A stretch of 64,000 bases of DNA from Pseudomonas sp. Irchel s3h17 (GTDB taxonomy: Bacteria > Pseudomonadota > Gammaproteobacteria > Pseudomonadales > Pseudomonadaceae), in contig NZ_FYDL01000017.1 of NCBI RefSeq assembly GCF_900187505.1, positions 16,564-80,563 on the forward strand, written 5' to 3'. How positions within the stretch are numbered: the stretch's first letter is position 1; each line of letters starts with the position of its first letter. The translations under genes and the position numbers were made by a program. Shown here one piece after another: positions 51,456 through 61,100 of the stretch. The notes beneath the pieces are model-generated. The model did no database searches and had not been told where the DNA came from. It saw only the letters and a program-made list of their open reading frames with translations.

Positions 51456-51830
51456 TCAATACTGCCGGGCATCACTGGCAATCAACCCCTTGATCTCTTC
51501 AAACAACTCATCACACTGCAGCCCCGTGCAATCCTCGCCATAGCGCTTGCGCAGCCCGTAATGGCTGAGAATCAGGTGCACATCGGCGTGCAGGCCATGT
51601 TGTTTCAAGCAGTTTTCGACGCATTGCAGGGGGCAGCCGTCCAGCGCCAGGATCCGGTGTGCGGAACGTGCCTTGTTGACCAGGGCGCTGACATGCCCGC
51701 CGACTCCGGCGATGCAGGACATTTCGGCAAGCCCCTGGCGATCCAGGCGTACAGCGAGGGTGTTGGCCAGTTGGGCGACGTTGGAACAGCCTGAGCAGGC
51801 GTAAACCAGAGGCAGGGTGGATGGGGGCAT
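51456..51830 (-). CDS. DGC-domain putative zinc-binding protein
   Basis: 124 aa from ATG 51830. Cysteine motifs YACSGCSNVAQ near residue 11, ALDGCPLQCVENC and EDCTGLQCDE fit the DGC family (four conserved cysteines, putative metal binding). It lies just downstream of the dnrE-like gene with its own ANR/DNR-like site in between. Function is not established; its place suggests a link to nitrosative or anaerobic metabolism. Confidence 0.8.
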   Translation of the reverse strand: MPPSTLPLVYACSGCSNVAQLANTLAVRLDRQGLAEMSCIAGVGGHVSALVNKARSAHRILALDGCPLQCVENCLKQHGLHADVHLILSHYGLRKRYGEDCTGLQCDELFEEIKGLIASDARQY

Positions 51831-51884
51831 GAAGGCTCTCCGCTGATGGACCCCGCCAGTGTGCAAGGCTGTGCGCCGGGCGCC

Positions 51885-51898
51885 TTGATGATGGTCAA
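51885..51898 (-). promoter_or_regulatory. ANR/DNR box upstream of the DGC gene
   Basis: On the minus strand TTGACCATCATCAA, one mismatch to TTGAT-N4-ATCAA, centred about 61 bp upstream of the DGC start at 51830 and inside the short gap after the dnrE-like gene. Confidence 0.62.
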
Positions 51899-51913
51899 GT
51901 CCGCCCGTGCGCA

Positions 51914-52591
51914 TCAGAGGTGGTGGGTGGCCAGCAGGTCTTGCGCGAGGATATGGATGGTGCGCCGCTCCATGGCGATCAGGCCGCTCTCCACCAGACG
52001 ATGCAATATCCGCGAGAAGGTCTCCGGCTGGATGCCCAGCTTCGAGGCCACCAGGCGTTTGGACACCTGCAATACGACCTGGCCGTTGTCCGGGTCGTGC
52101 TCCTGCAACAGAAAATTGATCACGCGCCGGCTGGCGTTACTCAGGGTCAGGGTGTCGATGTCCTTGAGGCGCTGATGCAGGTGAATGCTCATGCTCGCCA
52201 GGATCGCCAGGCAGACTTTCGGCTGGTCTTCCAGGGCATTGCGGTAATGGTTGCCCTCGATGCTCACCAGCACGCTGTCCTTCAGCGCCGTGGCGCTCAC
52301 CGGGTAATAGCGGGTCTGGCTGAACAGCAGGGCCTCGGCAAAGGTCTGCCCGGGCTGGACGATTTCCACCAGGTTCTCCTGGCCGTCGCCGGTGATCCGG
52401 TACAGCTTGACCTGACCGCTGACCAGCAGGAAAAAACGCTTGGCCGGGTCCCCCTGGTGCATGAGCGTGCTGTGACAACTCAGGCGCTTGAGCGTGGCCA
52501 GGCCACAGACCTCCTCGAAGACCTTGTCCGGGAGTTGCTTGAACAGGTGATGACGACGCAAGACTGAAACGGTGGATGGGTGGGTCAGCAT
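51914..52591 (-). CDS. DnrE-like CRP/FNR-family regulator
   Basis: 225 aa, a second DNR-type regulator, clearly distinct from the dnr product at 42703. Seen: LRRHHLFKQLPDKVFEEV, QPGQTFAEALLFSQTRYYPVSATA, and the HTH VASKLGIQPETFSRILHRLVESG with the E-SR pattern that reads TTGAT. No FNR cysteine cluster. Its position next to narLX matches dnrE of P. stutzeri (recalled), which is nitrate-induced through NarL; a NarL-type site lies upstream at 52656. Confidence 0.85.
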   Translation of the reverse strand: MLTHPSTVSVLRRHHLFKQLPDKVFEEVCGLATLKRLSCHSTLMHQGDPAKRFFLLVSGQVKLYRITGDGQENLVEIVQPGQTFAEALLFSQTRYYPVSATALKDSVLVSIEGNHYRNALEDQPKVCLAILASMSIHLHQRLKDIDTLTLSNASRRVINFLLQEHDPDNGQVVLQVSKRLVASKLGIQPETFSRILHRLVESGLIAMERRTIHILAQDLLATHHL

Positions 52592-52655
52592 GGCGTACCT
52601 CCGCTGCCGGCCATGGTAGAACGCGCGGCCGTCATGGCCTATGCCTCTGCCGGCC

Positions 52656-52671
52656 TACCTCCAAAGGGGCA
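52656..52671. promoter_or_regulatory. NarL-type 7-2-7 site upstream of the dnrE-like gene
   Basis: TACCTCC-AA-AGGGGCA: two inverted NarL-like heptamers, in the 86-bp gap between narL and the dnrE-like gene. A further TACCTCC is at 52596-52602. No TTGAT box is present here. Confidence 0.55.
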
Positions 52672-52677
52672 TGGCCC

Positions 52678-53325
52678 TCAGCCGGCGTTGCGCAGATGCT
52701 CCATGGCCCACACGGCCGCCTCGACGCGCGAGCGCAGCCCCAGTTTGTGCAGCAGGTTCTTCACATGGACCTTGACCGTGCCTTCGGTGATGCCCAGCTT
52801 GTGGCCGATCACCTTGTTGCTGAAGCCGCTGGCAATGGTCTTGAGTACCTGGCGCTCGCGCTCCGTCAGTTCGACCTCGGCCTGGCGCGGAGGCGAGCGC
52901 AGCGCCTGGGCCATGACCCGGGTCAGGCCCGGGCTGATCACCAGGGCACCGTTCAAGGCATCGCGGATGTACTGAATCAGCAGCTCGGGTTCCATGTCCT
53001 TGAGCAGATAGCCATCGGCATCCAGGCGCAACGCGTCGCGAATGTCGTCCTCCGCATCGGACACCGTGAACAGCAGCACCTTGGCGTTGCAGTTCATGGC
53101 CCGCAAGCGCCGCAGGGTTTCGATGCCATTCATTTGCGGCATGTTGTTGTCGAGCAGCACCAGGTCAGGTTGCAGGGGCTCGATCATGGCCAGGGCTTCC
53201 TCGCCGTGGCCGGCTTCGCCGACGATCTGGAAATCATCTTCAAGTTCGAGCATCTGGCGGATGCCGCGACGCATCATCGGATGGTCGTCTACCAGCAGGA
53301 TTCGGTATTGCGGGGACGGGTTCAT
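52678..53325 (-). CDS. narL: NarL, nitrate-responsive response regulator
   Basis: 215 aa. A receiver domain (RILLVDDHPMMRRGIRQML; phospho-Asp in PDLVLLDNNMPQMNG) is followed by a LuxR-type HTH (LTERERQVLKTIASGFSNKVIGHKLGITEGTVKVHVKNLLHKLGL region). Controls nar and related genes on nitrate. Overlaps the narX stop by 4 bp. Confidence 0.95.
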   Translation of the reverse strand: MNPSPQYRILLVDDHPMMRRGIRQMLELEDDFQIVGEAGHGEEALAMIEPLQPDLVLLDNNMPQMNGIETLRRLRAMNCNAKVLLFTVSDAEDDIRDALRLDADGYLLKDMEPELLIQYIRDALNGALVISPGLTRVMAQALRSPPRQAEVELTERERQVLKTIASGFSNKVIGHKLGITEGTVKVHVKNLLHKLGLRSRVEAAVWAMEHLRNAG

Positions 53326-55124
53326 GTGACGCTACCTTCTGTGGGTTGTCCGAGAAATTCCGGTCGGAATTCCATCTGGACGAGGGTGCCCTGGGGCTCC
53401 CGGGACACTATCTGCAACTGGCCACGCAAGCTGCGGGCACGTTCGTTCATGATGTTCAGGCCGTGGTGCTCGCGCTGGTCGCAGCTGCCGCTGAAGCCCC
53501 GGCCATCGTCCTCGATCGACAGCCGCACGTGCTCGCCGTCCTGGCGCAGTTGCAGCCAGGCATTGTGCGCGTGGGCATGGCGCAGGCAATTGGAGAGCGC
53601 CTCGCGGGTGATCTGCAGGATGTGAATCTGTTCGCTGGCCGACAGCTCGAAGGCCAGGCTGTCGACATGCAGGTGCACCTGGAACTCTCCCCGGCGGGAA
53701 AACTCCTGGGCCGTGTCCTTGAGTTCCTGGACCAGGCCGGCGTCGTGAATCTGCAGGCGAAAGGTGGTCAGCAGTTCGCGTAACTGGCGGTAGGCATTGT
53801 TCAGCCCTTCGCGCAGTTCGGCGGTGACGGTTTCCAGGGTCTCGACCGGTTCGCCCCGGCGCATCAGGGTTTGCATGCGGCTGACTTGCAGCTTCATGTA
53901 CGACAGCGCCTGGGCCAGCGAGTCGTGCAGCTCGCGGGCGATGATGGTGCGCTCTTCGAGCAACAACAGGCGATGATCCTGTTCCCGTTGCCGCTTGAGC
54001 GAGAGCGAAGTGCCGATCAGGTTGGCCAGGGCCTGGATCAGCTGGGTTTCCCAGGCTTGTGGTGCGTGTCCATCGATGAAGTGGGCCTTGAGCTCGCCCA
54101 GTTCGCTGCCCTGGTTGCTGATGCTGAGGGTGATCGGATGGGGCTGCTGGTGTTTCTGGCAGGAGGCGCAATTACTGCTGGCGCAGACCTCGCGGTTGCG
54201 CGCGCCATGCAGGGCGAGCAGTTGCTGGGCAGGGGCCTGCAACTGGCCTTGCAGGCACAGCGACAGGCGCAACCCGGGCAGGCGCTTCTGGAAGCGCCGG
54301 ATCAGCTCATCCAGGCCCTCGGCATTGGCCAGGCGTGTCGCCAGGCTGCGGCTGCTTTGATACAGCAGCTCCAGGGCGGCATTGGCCTGTTGCAGGTTCA
54401 GGGTCTTTTGCAGGACCTGGGTCTCCAGGGTGCGGTGCGACTCTTCGATGGTTTCGGCCATGGCGTTGAAGCTCATGGCCAACTGTCCCAGCTCATCGGG
54501 GGAGCGATAGTTGACCCGGGCCTTGAAGTCGCCCCGGCGAAAGCGCTGGGTTGCCTCCACCAACTCCTCCAGCGGAGTGACCACGCTGTACTGCAGTTCG
54601 TACAGGCCAATCAGCAGGATGATCATGGTGGTGAACAGGGCGACGCCCTGGATCACCTGCTGCCAGGTTTGCTTGTGCTCGCTCTGGCGCTGCAACAGGC
54701 TGACGAACCGGTTCAGCTGTTCGACGAAGGGCAGGGCGCCGGCCTGGAACGTCGCCCCGTCGCCACGGACCAGGGCCGGATGCAGTGCCTCGTTCCAGTC
54801 TTGCTGGATCTGTTGGTAGCTGCGTTGCAGGTCGGGATTGGCACCGTCTTCCAGCACCGCCTTGAGTGACTGGCTGTTGAGACGCTGTTGCAGGCTCTGG
54901 GCAATCCGGGTGAGTTCTTCGGCATTGGCCCCCGAGGCCAGTTTCCAGCTCAGGTGATAGGTCTCCATGCGCACCGAGCCTGCGGTGTTGATGGCCGCCG
55001 CGTCGCCCTGGCTGAACCAGGCGATCAGGCCGGCGCTCAGGGAACTGGCGAGGGCGAGCACGGCAATCAGGATCACCGCCAGCCCGGCGCGCGCGGGCAG
55101 GGAGCTGCGCAACCAGCGGATCAT
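53322..55124 (-). CDS. narX: NarX, nitrate/nitrite sensor histidine kinase
   Basis: 600 aa. Two membrane helices (about 12-37 and 165-185) bracket a periplasmic sensor with the P-box-like INTAGSVRMETYHLSWKLAS. HAMP (TPLEELVEATQRFRRGDFKARV), a cysteine cluster (CASSNCASC near residue 315), HisKA_3 with phospho-His in ARELHDSLAQALSYMKLQV (near 398), and a HATPase domain follow. Divergent from narK1. Confidence 0.94.
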   Translation of the reverse strand: MIRWLRSSLPARAGLAVILIAVLALASSLSAGLIAWFSQGDAAAINTAGSVRMETYHLSWKLASGANAEELTRIAQSLQQRLNSQSLKAVLEDGANPDLQRSYQQIQQDWNEALHPALVRGDGATFQAGALPFVEQLNRFVSLLQRQSEHKQTWQQVIQGVALFTTMIILLIGLYELQYSVVTPLEELVEATQRFRRGDFKARVNYRSPDELGQLAMSFNAMAETIEESHRTLETQVLQKTLNLQQANAALELLYQSSRSLATRLANAEGLDELIRRFQKRLPGLRLSLCLQGQLQAPAQQLLALHGARNREVCASSNCASCQKHQQPHPITLSISNQGSELGELKAHFIDGHAPQAWETQLIQALANLIGTSLSLKRQREQDHRLLLLEERTIIARELHDSLAQALSYMKLQVSRMQTLMRRGEPVETLETVTAELREGLNNAYRQLRELLTTFRLQIHDAGLVQELKDTAQEFSRRGEFQVHLHVDSLAFELSASEQIHILQITREALSNCLRHAHAHNAWLQLRQDGEHVRLSIEDDGRGFSGSCDQREHHGLNIMNERARSLRGQLQIVSREPQGTLVQMEFRPEFLGQPTEGSVT

Positions 55125-55215
55125 GGGCGCGGGCCTTGGGCAAACACAGGAAAACCGGCCATGCAGAGCTCCAGGGGGGGACGGGCGATGGTGTTGCCGC
55201 CGATCCTTGGCGCAC

Positions 55216-55231
55216 TACCTCTAAAGAGTTG
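55216..55231. promoter_or_regulatory. NarL-type 7-2-7 site near the narX start
   Basis: TACCTCT-AA-AGAGTTG, an imperfect inverted heptamer pair about 100 bp upstream of narX, possibly for autoregulation. The 55125-55438 gap holds this site, the palindrome at 55313 and the box at 55367; no gene seen. Confidence 0.5.
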
Positions 55232-55312
55232 TCGACCGCTCGATGTCAGCAATGGCCTTGAGGCGAAGCGGCAAGATGCTGATAAACAAAGGGTTTACAG
55301 GCTTCTACGGAC

Positions 55313-55328
55313 TACCTCCTTGGAGGTA
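55313..55328. promoter_or_regulatory. NarL-type 7-2-7 palindrome upstream of narK1
   Basis: TACCTCC-TT-GGAGGTA is a perfect 7-2-7 palindrome. It is centred 53 bp upstream of the ANR box, i.e. about -94 from the predicted narK1 start of transcription. Confidence 0.65.
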
Positions 55329-55366
55329 GGCAGCACAAGCATAGGCCTGAGGGCCCCGGGGCTTCG

Positions 55367-55380
55367 TTGATCCTGATCAA
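55367..55380 (+). promoter_or_regulatory. ANR/DNR box of narK1K2GHJ
   Basis: TTGATCCTGATCAA is a perfect site centred 65 bp before the narK1 ATG. With the NarL palindrome it reproduces the ANR-plus-NarL logic known for narK1 in P. aeruginosa. Confidence 0.88.
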
Positions 55381-55438
55381 GTTTTTGCGGGGTTGGTCTC
55401 TCTAGTCTGCCGCCATGGCTAATTGACTGGAGAGCGAG

Positions 55439-56743
55439 ATGACCCAACCGCGTGTACGACAGGGCCTGGTGCTGGGCATGAGTACGCTGGCCTTCACCGT
55501 GTGCTTCATGGTGTGGATGATGTTTGCCGTGCTCGGTGTGCCCATCAAGGAGTTGCTCCAGCTCAACGAAACCCAGTTCGGCCTGCTGGCCGCCACCCCG
55601 GTCCTGACCGGTTCGCTGGCACGCTTGCCGCTTGGGCTTTTGACCGACCGCTTTGGCGGGCGCAGCGTGTTTTTCCTGCTGATGCTGTCCTGCGTGTTGC
55701 CGTTGTACCTGATCAGCCATGCCACGGCCTACTGGCAGTTTTTGGTCCTGGGCCTGTTCGTCGGCCTGGCCGGGGGGTCGTTTTCGGTCGGCATCGCCTA
55801 CGTTGCCAAGTGGTTCGACCAGGACAACCAGGGCTTTGCCATGGGCATCTTCGGTGCGGGTAACGCCGGGGCCGCGGTGACCAAATTTCTCGCCCCGGCG
55901 CTGATTGCCGCCGGCAGCTGGCAGTTGGTGCCAAAGGTCTTCAGCGCAATTCTGTTCATCACCGCGCTGCTGTTCTGGTTTCTCAGTGCCGAAAACAAGC
56001 AGCATCGCAGTGCCTCGGGCGCCAGTTTGCGTGAGCAACTGAGCGCGCTGAAAGACCCGGCGGTGTGGCGCTATTGCCAGTACTACTCGATCGTCTTCGG
56101 TGGCTACGTGGCCCTGGCGTTGTGGATGACCCAGTACTACGTGAAGGAATACGGTTTCAGCCTGCAAAGCGCCGCGCTGCTGGCCGCCTGCTTTTCCTTG
56201 CCGGGCGGGGTACTGCGTGCGGTCGGTGGCTGGATGTCGGATCGCTGGGGCGCACAGAGCGTGACCTGGTGGGTGCTGTGGGTGAGCTGGATCTGCCTGT
56301 TCCTGCTGTCCTATCCGCAGACCCAGTTGCAAGTGCAAACCCTCAACGGCCCGCTGGATTTCCATATCGGCCTCAACCCCGCGCTGTTCACCGTGCTGCT
56401 GTTCGTCATGGGCATCGCCTTCGCGTTCGGCAAGGCCTCGGTTTTCAAATACATCGCCAACGACTACCCGAAAAACATGGGCGCGGTGTCCGGCATTGTC
56501 GGCCTGGCCGGTGGCCTGGGCGGCTTCGTCCTGCCGATTCTGTTCGGTGCGCTGGTGGACCTGACCGGCGTGCGCTCCTCCTGCTTCATGTTGTTGTACG
56601 GCGTGGTCTGGGTGTCCCTGGCCTGGATGTACCTCAGCGAAATACGCCAACGCCCACTGCTCGGCAAGCCAGCACTGGCGGCCGCGCCCCGGATTTCCAG
56701 CATTGCCCAAGGAGACAACCATGTCCGTTCTGCAAAAGCCTGA
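55439..56743 (+). CDS. narK1: NarK1-type nitrate transporter
   Basis: 434 aa, 12 helices, major facilitator family, type I nitrate/proton symporter. Nitrate signature segments are LAGGSFSVGIAYVAKWFDQDNQGFAMGIFGAGNAGAA region (about 110-145) and SGIVGLAGGLGGFVLP. ATG 55439 follows GGAGAGCGAG. It overlaps narK2 by 23 bp, as in other pseudomonads where narK1K2 lead the narGHJI operon. Confidence 0.93.
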   Translation: MTQPRVRQGLVLGMSTLAFTVCFMVWMMFAVLGVPIKELLQLNETQFGLLAATPVLTGSLARLPLGLLTDRFGGRSVFFLLMLSCVLPLYLISHATAYWQFLVLGLFVGLAGGSFSVGIAYVAKWFDQDNQGFAMGIFGAGNAGAAVTKFLAPALIAAGSWQLVPKVFSAILFITALLFWFLSAENKQHRSASGASLREQLSALKDPAVWRYCQYYSIVFGGYVALALWMTQYYVKEYGFSLQSAALLAACFSLPGGVLRAVGGWMSDRWGAQSVTWWVLWVSWICLFLLSYPQTQLQVQTLNGPLDFHIGLNPALFTVLLFVMGIAFAFGKASVFKYIANDYPKNMGAVSGIVGLAGGLGGFVLPILFGALVDLTGVRSSCFMLLYGVVWVSLAWMYLSEIRQRPLLGKPALAAAPRISSIAQGDNHVRSAKA

Positions 56744-58118
56744 CAAGGGGCCGGTCATTCATGACTGGCGCCCGGAAGACCCCGAGTTCTGGGGGCGTAG
56801 CGGTAAACAGACGGCGACGCGCAACCTGTGGATTTCCATCCCGGCGCTGCTGCTGGCGTTTGCCGTGTGGATGGTCTGGAGCACGGTGATCGTGCGCCTG
56901 AACGCCATCGGCTTCAGTTTCACCACCGACCAACTGTTCTGGCTGGCGGCGTTGCCGGGGCTGTCCGGTGCGACCTTGCGGGTCTTCTATTCGTTCATGG
57001 TGCCGATCTTCGGCGGCCGCCGCTGGACCGCCCTGAGCACCGCTTCGCTGCTGTTGCCGGCGTTGTGGATGGGCTTCGCCGTGCAGGACCCGAGCACGTC
57101 CTACAGCGTGTTTGTGTGGATTGCCCTGCTGTGTGGTTTCGGCGGCGGCAACTTCGCCTCGAGCATGTCCAACATCAGCTTTTTCTACCCCAAGTCCCAG
57201 CAAGGCACGGCCCTGGGCCTGAACGCCGGCCTGGGTAACCTGGGGGTCTCGGTCATGCAGTTCTGTGTGCCGCTGGTGATCACCTTCGGCGTGTTCGGCT
57301 TCCTCGGCGGCCAACCGCAGACACTCGAAGACGGCAGCCAACTGTGGTTGCAGAACGCCGGGTTCATCTGGGTGCCCTTCATCGTTGTCGTGACCGTGCT
57401 GGCCTGGTTCTGCATGAATGACCTGTCCAGCGCCAGGGCCTCGTTCAGCGAGCAGGCGGTGATCTTCAAGCGCAAGCACAACTGGCTGATGTGCTGGTTG
57501 TACCTGGCCACCTTCGGTTCGTTCATCGGTTTTTCCGCGGCCTTTCCGCTGCTGATCAAGACCGCCTTTCCCGAGGTCGTCGCCCTGAAATTTGCCTTCC
57601 TCGGCCCGCTGGTGGGTGCCCTGGTGCGGCCATTGGGCGGCTGGCTGGCGGACCGGCTCGGCGGTGCCAGGGTCACGTTGTGGAACTTCGTGCTGATGAT
57701 CGTGATGGTGTTCGGGGTCCTTCATTTCCTGCCGCAGAACGGCACGGGCGGCAACTTCTACGGGTTCCTCGGCATGTTCATGCTGCTGTTCATCACCACG
57801 GGCGTGGGCAACGGCTCCACGTTCCGCATGATCCCGGTGATCTTCCGCACCCTGCATGAGAAAGCCGCGGCCGGCAAGGCGCCGGCGGTCCGCGAACAAG
57901 CCTTGAAAAATGCCGGCAAGGAGTCGGCCGCCGTCCTGGGGTTCAGCTCGGCCATGGGCGCCTTCGGCGCGTTCTTCATTCCCAAATCCTTTGGCACGTC
58001 GATGGCCCAGACCGGTGGCCCGGAGATGGCCTTCTACATGTTCGTCGGCTTCTACCTGAGTTGCATTGTGGTGACCTGGTGGTGGTACGCCCGTAAAGGT
58101 GCCGCGACGCCCTGCTGA
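56721..58118 (+). CDS. narK2: NarK2-type nitrate/nitrite antiporter
   Basis: 465 aa, 12 helices. N-terminal HDWRPEDPEFWGRSGKQTATRNLWISIPALLLAFAVWMVWS is typical of type II NarK. Signature segments GFGGGNFASSMSNISFFYPKSQQGTALGLNAGLGNLGVS region and NGSTFRMIPVIF contain the conserved substrate arginine. ATG 56721 has AAGGAG upstream. It exports nitrite and imports nitrate for respiration. Confidence 0.94.
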   Translation: MSVLQKPDKGPVIHDWRPEDPEFWGRSGKQTATRNLWISIPALLLAFAVWMVWSTVIVRLNAIGFSFTTDQLFWLAALPGLSGATLRVFYSFMVPIFGGRRWTALSTASLLLPALWMGFAVQDPSTSYSVFVWIALLCGFGGGNFASSMSNISFFYPKSQQGTALGLNAGLGNLGVSVMQFCVPLVITFGVFGFLGGQPQTLEDGSQLWLQNAGFIWVPFIVVVTVLAWFCMNDLSSARASFSEQAVIFKRKHNWLMCWLYLATFGSFIGFSAAFPLLIKTAFPEVVALKFAFLGPLVGALVRPLGGWLADRLGGARVTLWNFVLMIVMVFGVLHFLPQNGTGGNFYGFLGMFMLLFITTGVGNGSTFRMIPVIFRTLHEKAAAGKAPAVREQALKNAGKESAAVLGFSSAMGAFGAFFIPKSFGTSMAQTGGPEMAFYMFVGFYLSCIVVTWWWYARKGAATPC

Positions 58119-58187
58119 CATGAACCGAATCCAAACCTTGCATGGGCGGGGCATAGAACCCCGCAGCAAGCCTGAGAGGAAAGCACC

Positions 58188-61100
58188 ATGAGTCATTTGC
58201 TGGATCAACTGCGGTATTTCAATCGCAAGCAAGGCGAGTTCTCCGATGGCCACGGGGAGACCCGCAAGGAGTCCCGCGACTGGGAGAATGTCTACCGCTC
58301 GCGCTGGCAGTACGACAAGATCGTGCGCTCCACCCACGGGGTGAACTGCACCGGTTCCTGCTCGTGGAAGATCTACGTGAAGAACGGCCTGATCACCTGG
58401 GAAACCCAGCAGACCGATTACCCGCGCACCCGCAACGACCTGCCCAACCATGAGCCGCGCGGCTGTCCACGGGGAGCCAGTTACAGCTGGTACATCTACA
58501 GCGCCAACCGGCTCAAGTACCCGAAAATCCGCAAGCCATTGCTCAAGTTGTGGCGCGAGGCGCGCCAGACCCTGGCGCCAGTCGAAGCCTGGGCCAGCAT
58601 TGTCGAGAACAAGGCCAAGGCCGACTCCTACAAGAGCAAGCGCGGCATGGGCGGCTTCATCCGTTCCAACTGGGAGGAAGTCAACGAGATCATTGCCGCG
58701 GCCAACGTCTACACCGTCAAGCAATACGGGCCTGACCGGGTGGTGGGCTTCTCGCCGATTCCGGCCATGTCGATGGTCAGCTATGCCGCGGGGGCCCGTT
58801 ACCTGTCGCTGATCGGCGGCGCCTGCCTGAGCTTCTACGACTGGTACTGCGACTTGCCGCCGGCCTCGCCGATGGTCTGGGGCGAGCAGACCGACGTGCC
58901 GGAATCGGCCGACTGGTACAACTCCAACTACATCATTGCCTGGGGCTCCAACGTTCCGCAGACCCGTACCCCCGACGCGCACTTCTTCACCGAAGTCCGC
59001 TACAAGGGCACCAAGACCGTGGCCATCACCCCCGACTACTCGGAAGTGGCCAAGCTCACCGACCTGTGGCTCAACCCCAAGCAGGGCACCGACGCGGCGC
59101 TGGCCCAGGCGTTCAACCATGTGATCTTCAAAGAGTTCCACCTGGACAAGCCGAGCGCCTATTTCACCGACTACGCCAAACGCTTCACCGACCTGCCGGT
59201 GCTGGTGCTGCTCAAGCCGATGCTCGGCGTGGCGCCGGGCGCCGGTTATCAGCCGGATCGCTTCCTGCGGGCCTCGGACCTGACCGACAACCTCGGCCAG
59301 GAAAATAACCCGGAATGGAAAACCATCGCCCTCGACGCGAGCGGCGAACTGGTCTCGCCGCTAGGCTCGATCGGTTATCGCTGGGGTGAGCAGGGCAAGT
59401 GGAACATCCAGGCTCGCGAAGGCGGCGAGGGCCGCGAGATCGACCTGACCCTGAGCCTGATCGGCGGCGAGGTCACGGAAGTGGCATTCCCGTATTTCGC
59501 CGGTGAATCCCAGGAGTACTTCCAGCACGTCGCCGGCGATGCCGTGCAGTATCGCCGTGTGCCGGTGCGCAGCCTGACCCTGGCCGATGGCAGCCAGGCC
59601 AAGGTCGCCACCGTGTTCGACCTGTCGGCGGCCAACCTGGCCATCGATCGTGGCCTGGGCGGTGCCAACGTGGCCAAGGACTACAACGACGCCACTGTGC
59701 CCGGCACCCCGGCCTGGCAGGAGCAGATCACCGGCGTCAGCCGCGAGAAGGCGATCCAGATCGCCCGTGAGTTTGCCGACAACGCCGACAAGACCCGTGG
59801 GCGCTCGATGATCATCGTCGGCGCGGCGATGAACCACTGGTACCACATGGACATGAACTACCGCGGGCTGATCAACATGCTCATGCTCTGCGGTTGCGTC
59901 GGCCAGACCGGTGGTGGCTGGGCGCACTACGTGGGCCAGGAAAAACTCCGTCCGCAATGCGGCTGGCTGCCCCTGGCATTCGGCCTGGACTGGAGCCGTC
60001 CGCCACGGCAGATGAACGGCACCAGCTTCTTCTATGCCCACAGTTCCCAGTGGCGCCACGAGAAGATGAGCATGCACGACGTGCTCTCGCCGCTGGCGGA
60101 CAAGAGCCAGTTTCCCGAACACGCACTGGACTACAACATCCGCGCCGAACGCGCCGGCTGGCTGCCCAGCGCGCCACAACTGAACACCAACCCGCTGCAC
60201 ATCTGCCGTGACGCCGCCGCAGCCGGCATGGCGCCCAAGGACTATGTGGTCAAGTCGCTGCATGAAGGCTCGCTGCGCTTTGCCTGCGAACAGCCGGACA
60301 GCCCGGTCAACTTCCCGCGCAACATGTTCATCTGGCGCTCCAACCTGCTGGGCTCTTCCGGCAAGGGCCACGAGTACATGCTCAAGTACCTGCTGGGCAC
60401 CAAGAACGGGGTGATGAACGAGGACATCGGCCAGGTCGGCGACTGCAAGCCTACCGAAGCCGAGTGGGTGGACGAGGGCGCCATCGGCAAGCTCGACCTG
60501 GTCACCACCCTGGACTTCCGCATGTCCTCGACCTGCGTCTATTCCGACATCGTGTTGCCGACGGCCACCTGGTACGAAAAAGACGACATGAACACCTCGG
60601 ACATGCACCCCTTCATTCACCCGTTATCGGCGGCCATCGACCCGGCCTGGGAATCGCGTTCCGACTGGGAAATCTACAAGGGCATCGCCAAGGCGTTTTC
60701 CAGCATGGCGGTCGGTCACCTGGGCGTTGAGCAGGACCTGGTCACCGTGCCGTTGATGCATGACAGCGTCGGCGAACTGGCCCAGCCCTTTGGCGGCACC
60801 GACTGGAAAAGCGCCGGCGTGGCGCCGCAACCGGGCAAGAACGCACCGAACCTGCAGGTGGTGGAGCGCGACTACCCGAACATCTACAAGCAGTTCACCT
60901 CCCTGGGGCCGTTGCTGGAGAAGCATGGCAACGGCGGCAAGGGCATCAACTGGAACACCGAGGAGGAAGTGAAATTCCTTGGCGAGCTCAATTACCGCGA
61001 AAGCGAGGCGGGGATCAGCCAGGGGCGGCCGAAGATCGACACGGCCATCGATGCCGCCGAGGTGATTCTGTCCTTGGCCCCGGAAACCAACGGCCATGTT

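Noticed and set aside
56634..59141. 835-aa open frame antisense to narK2 and narG
   Set aside because: Spans parts of two certain genes on the other strand, has no ribosome site and has His/Gln/Gly-rich shadow composition.
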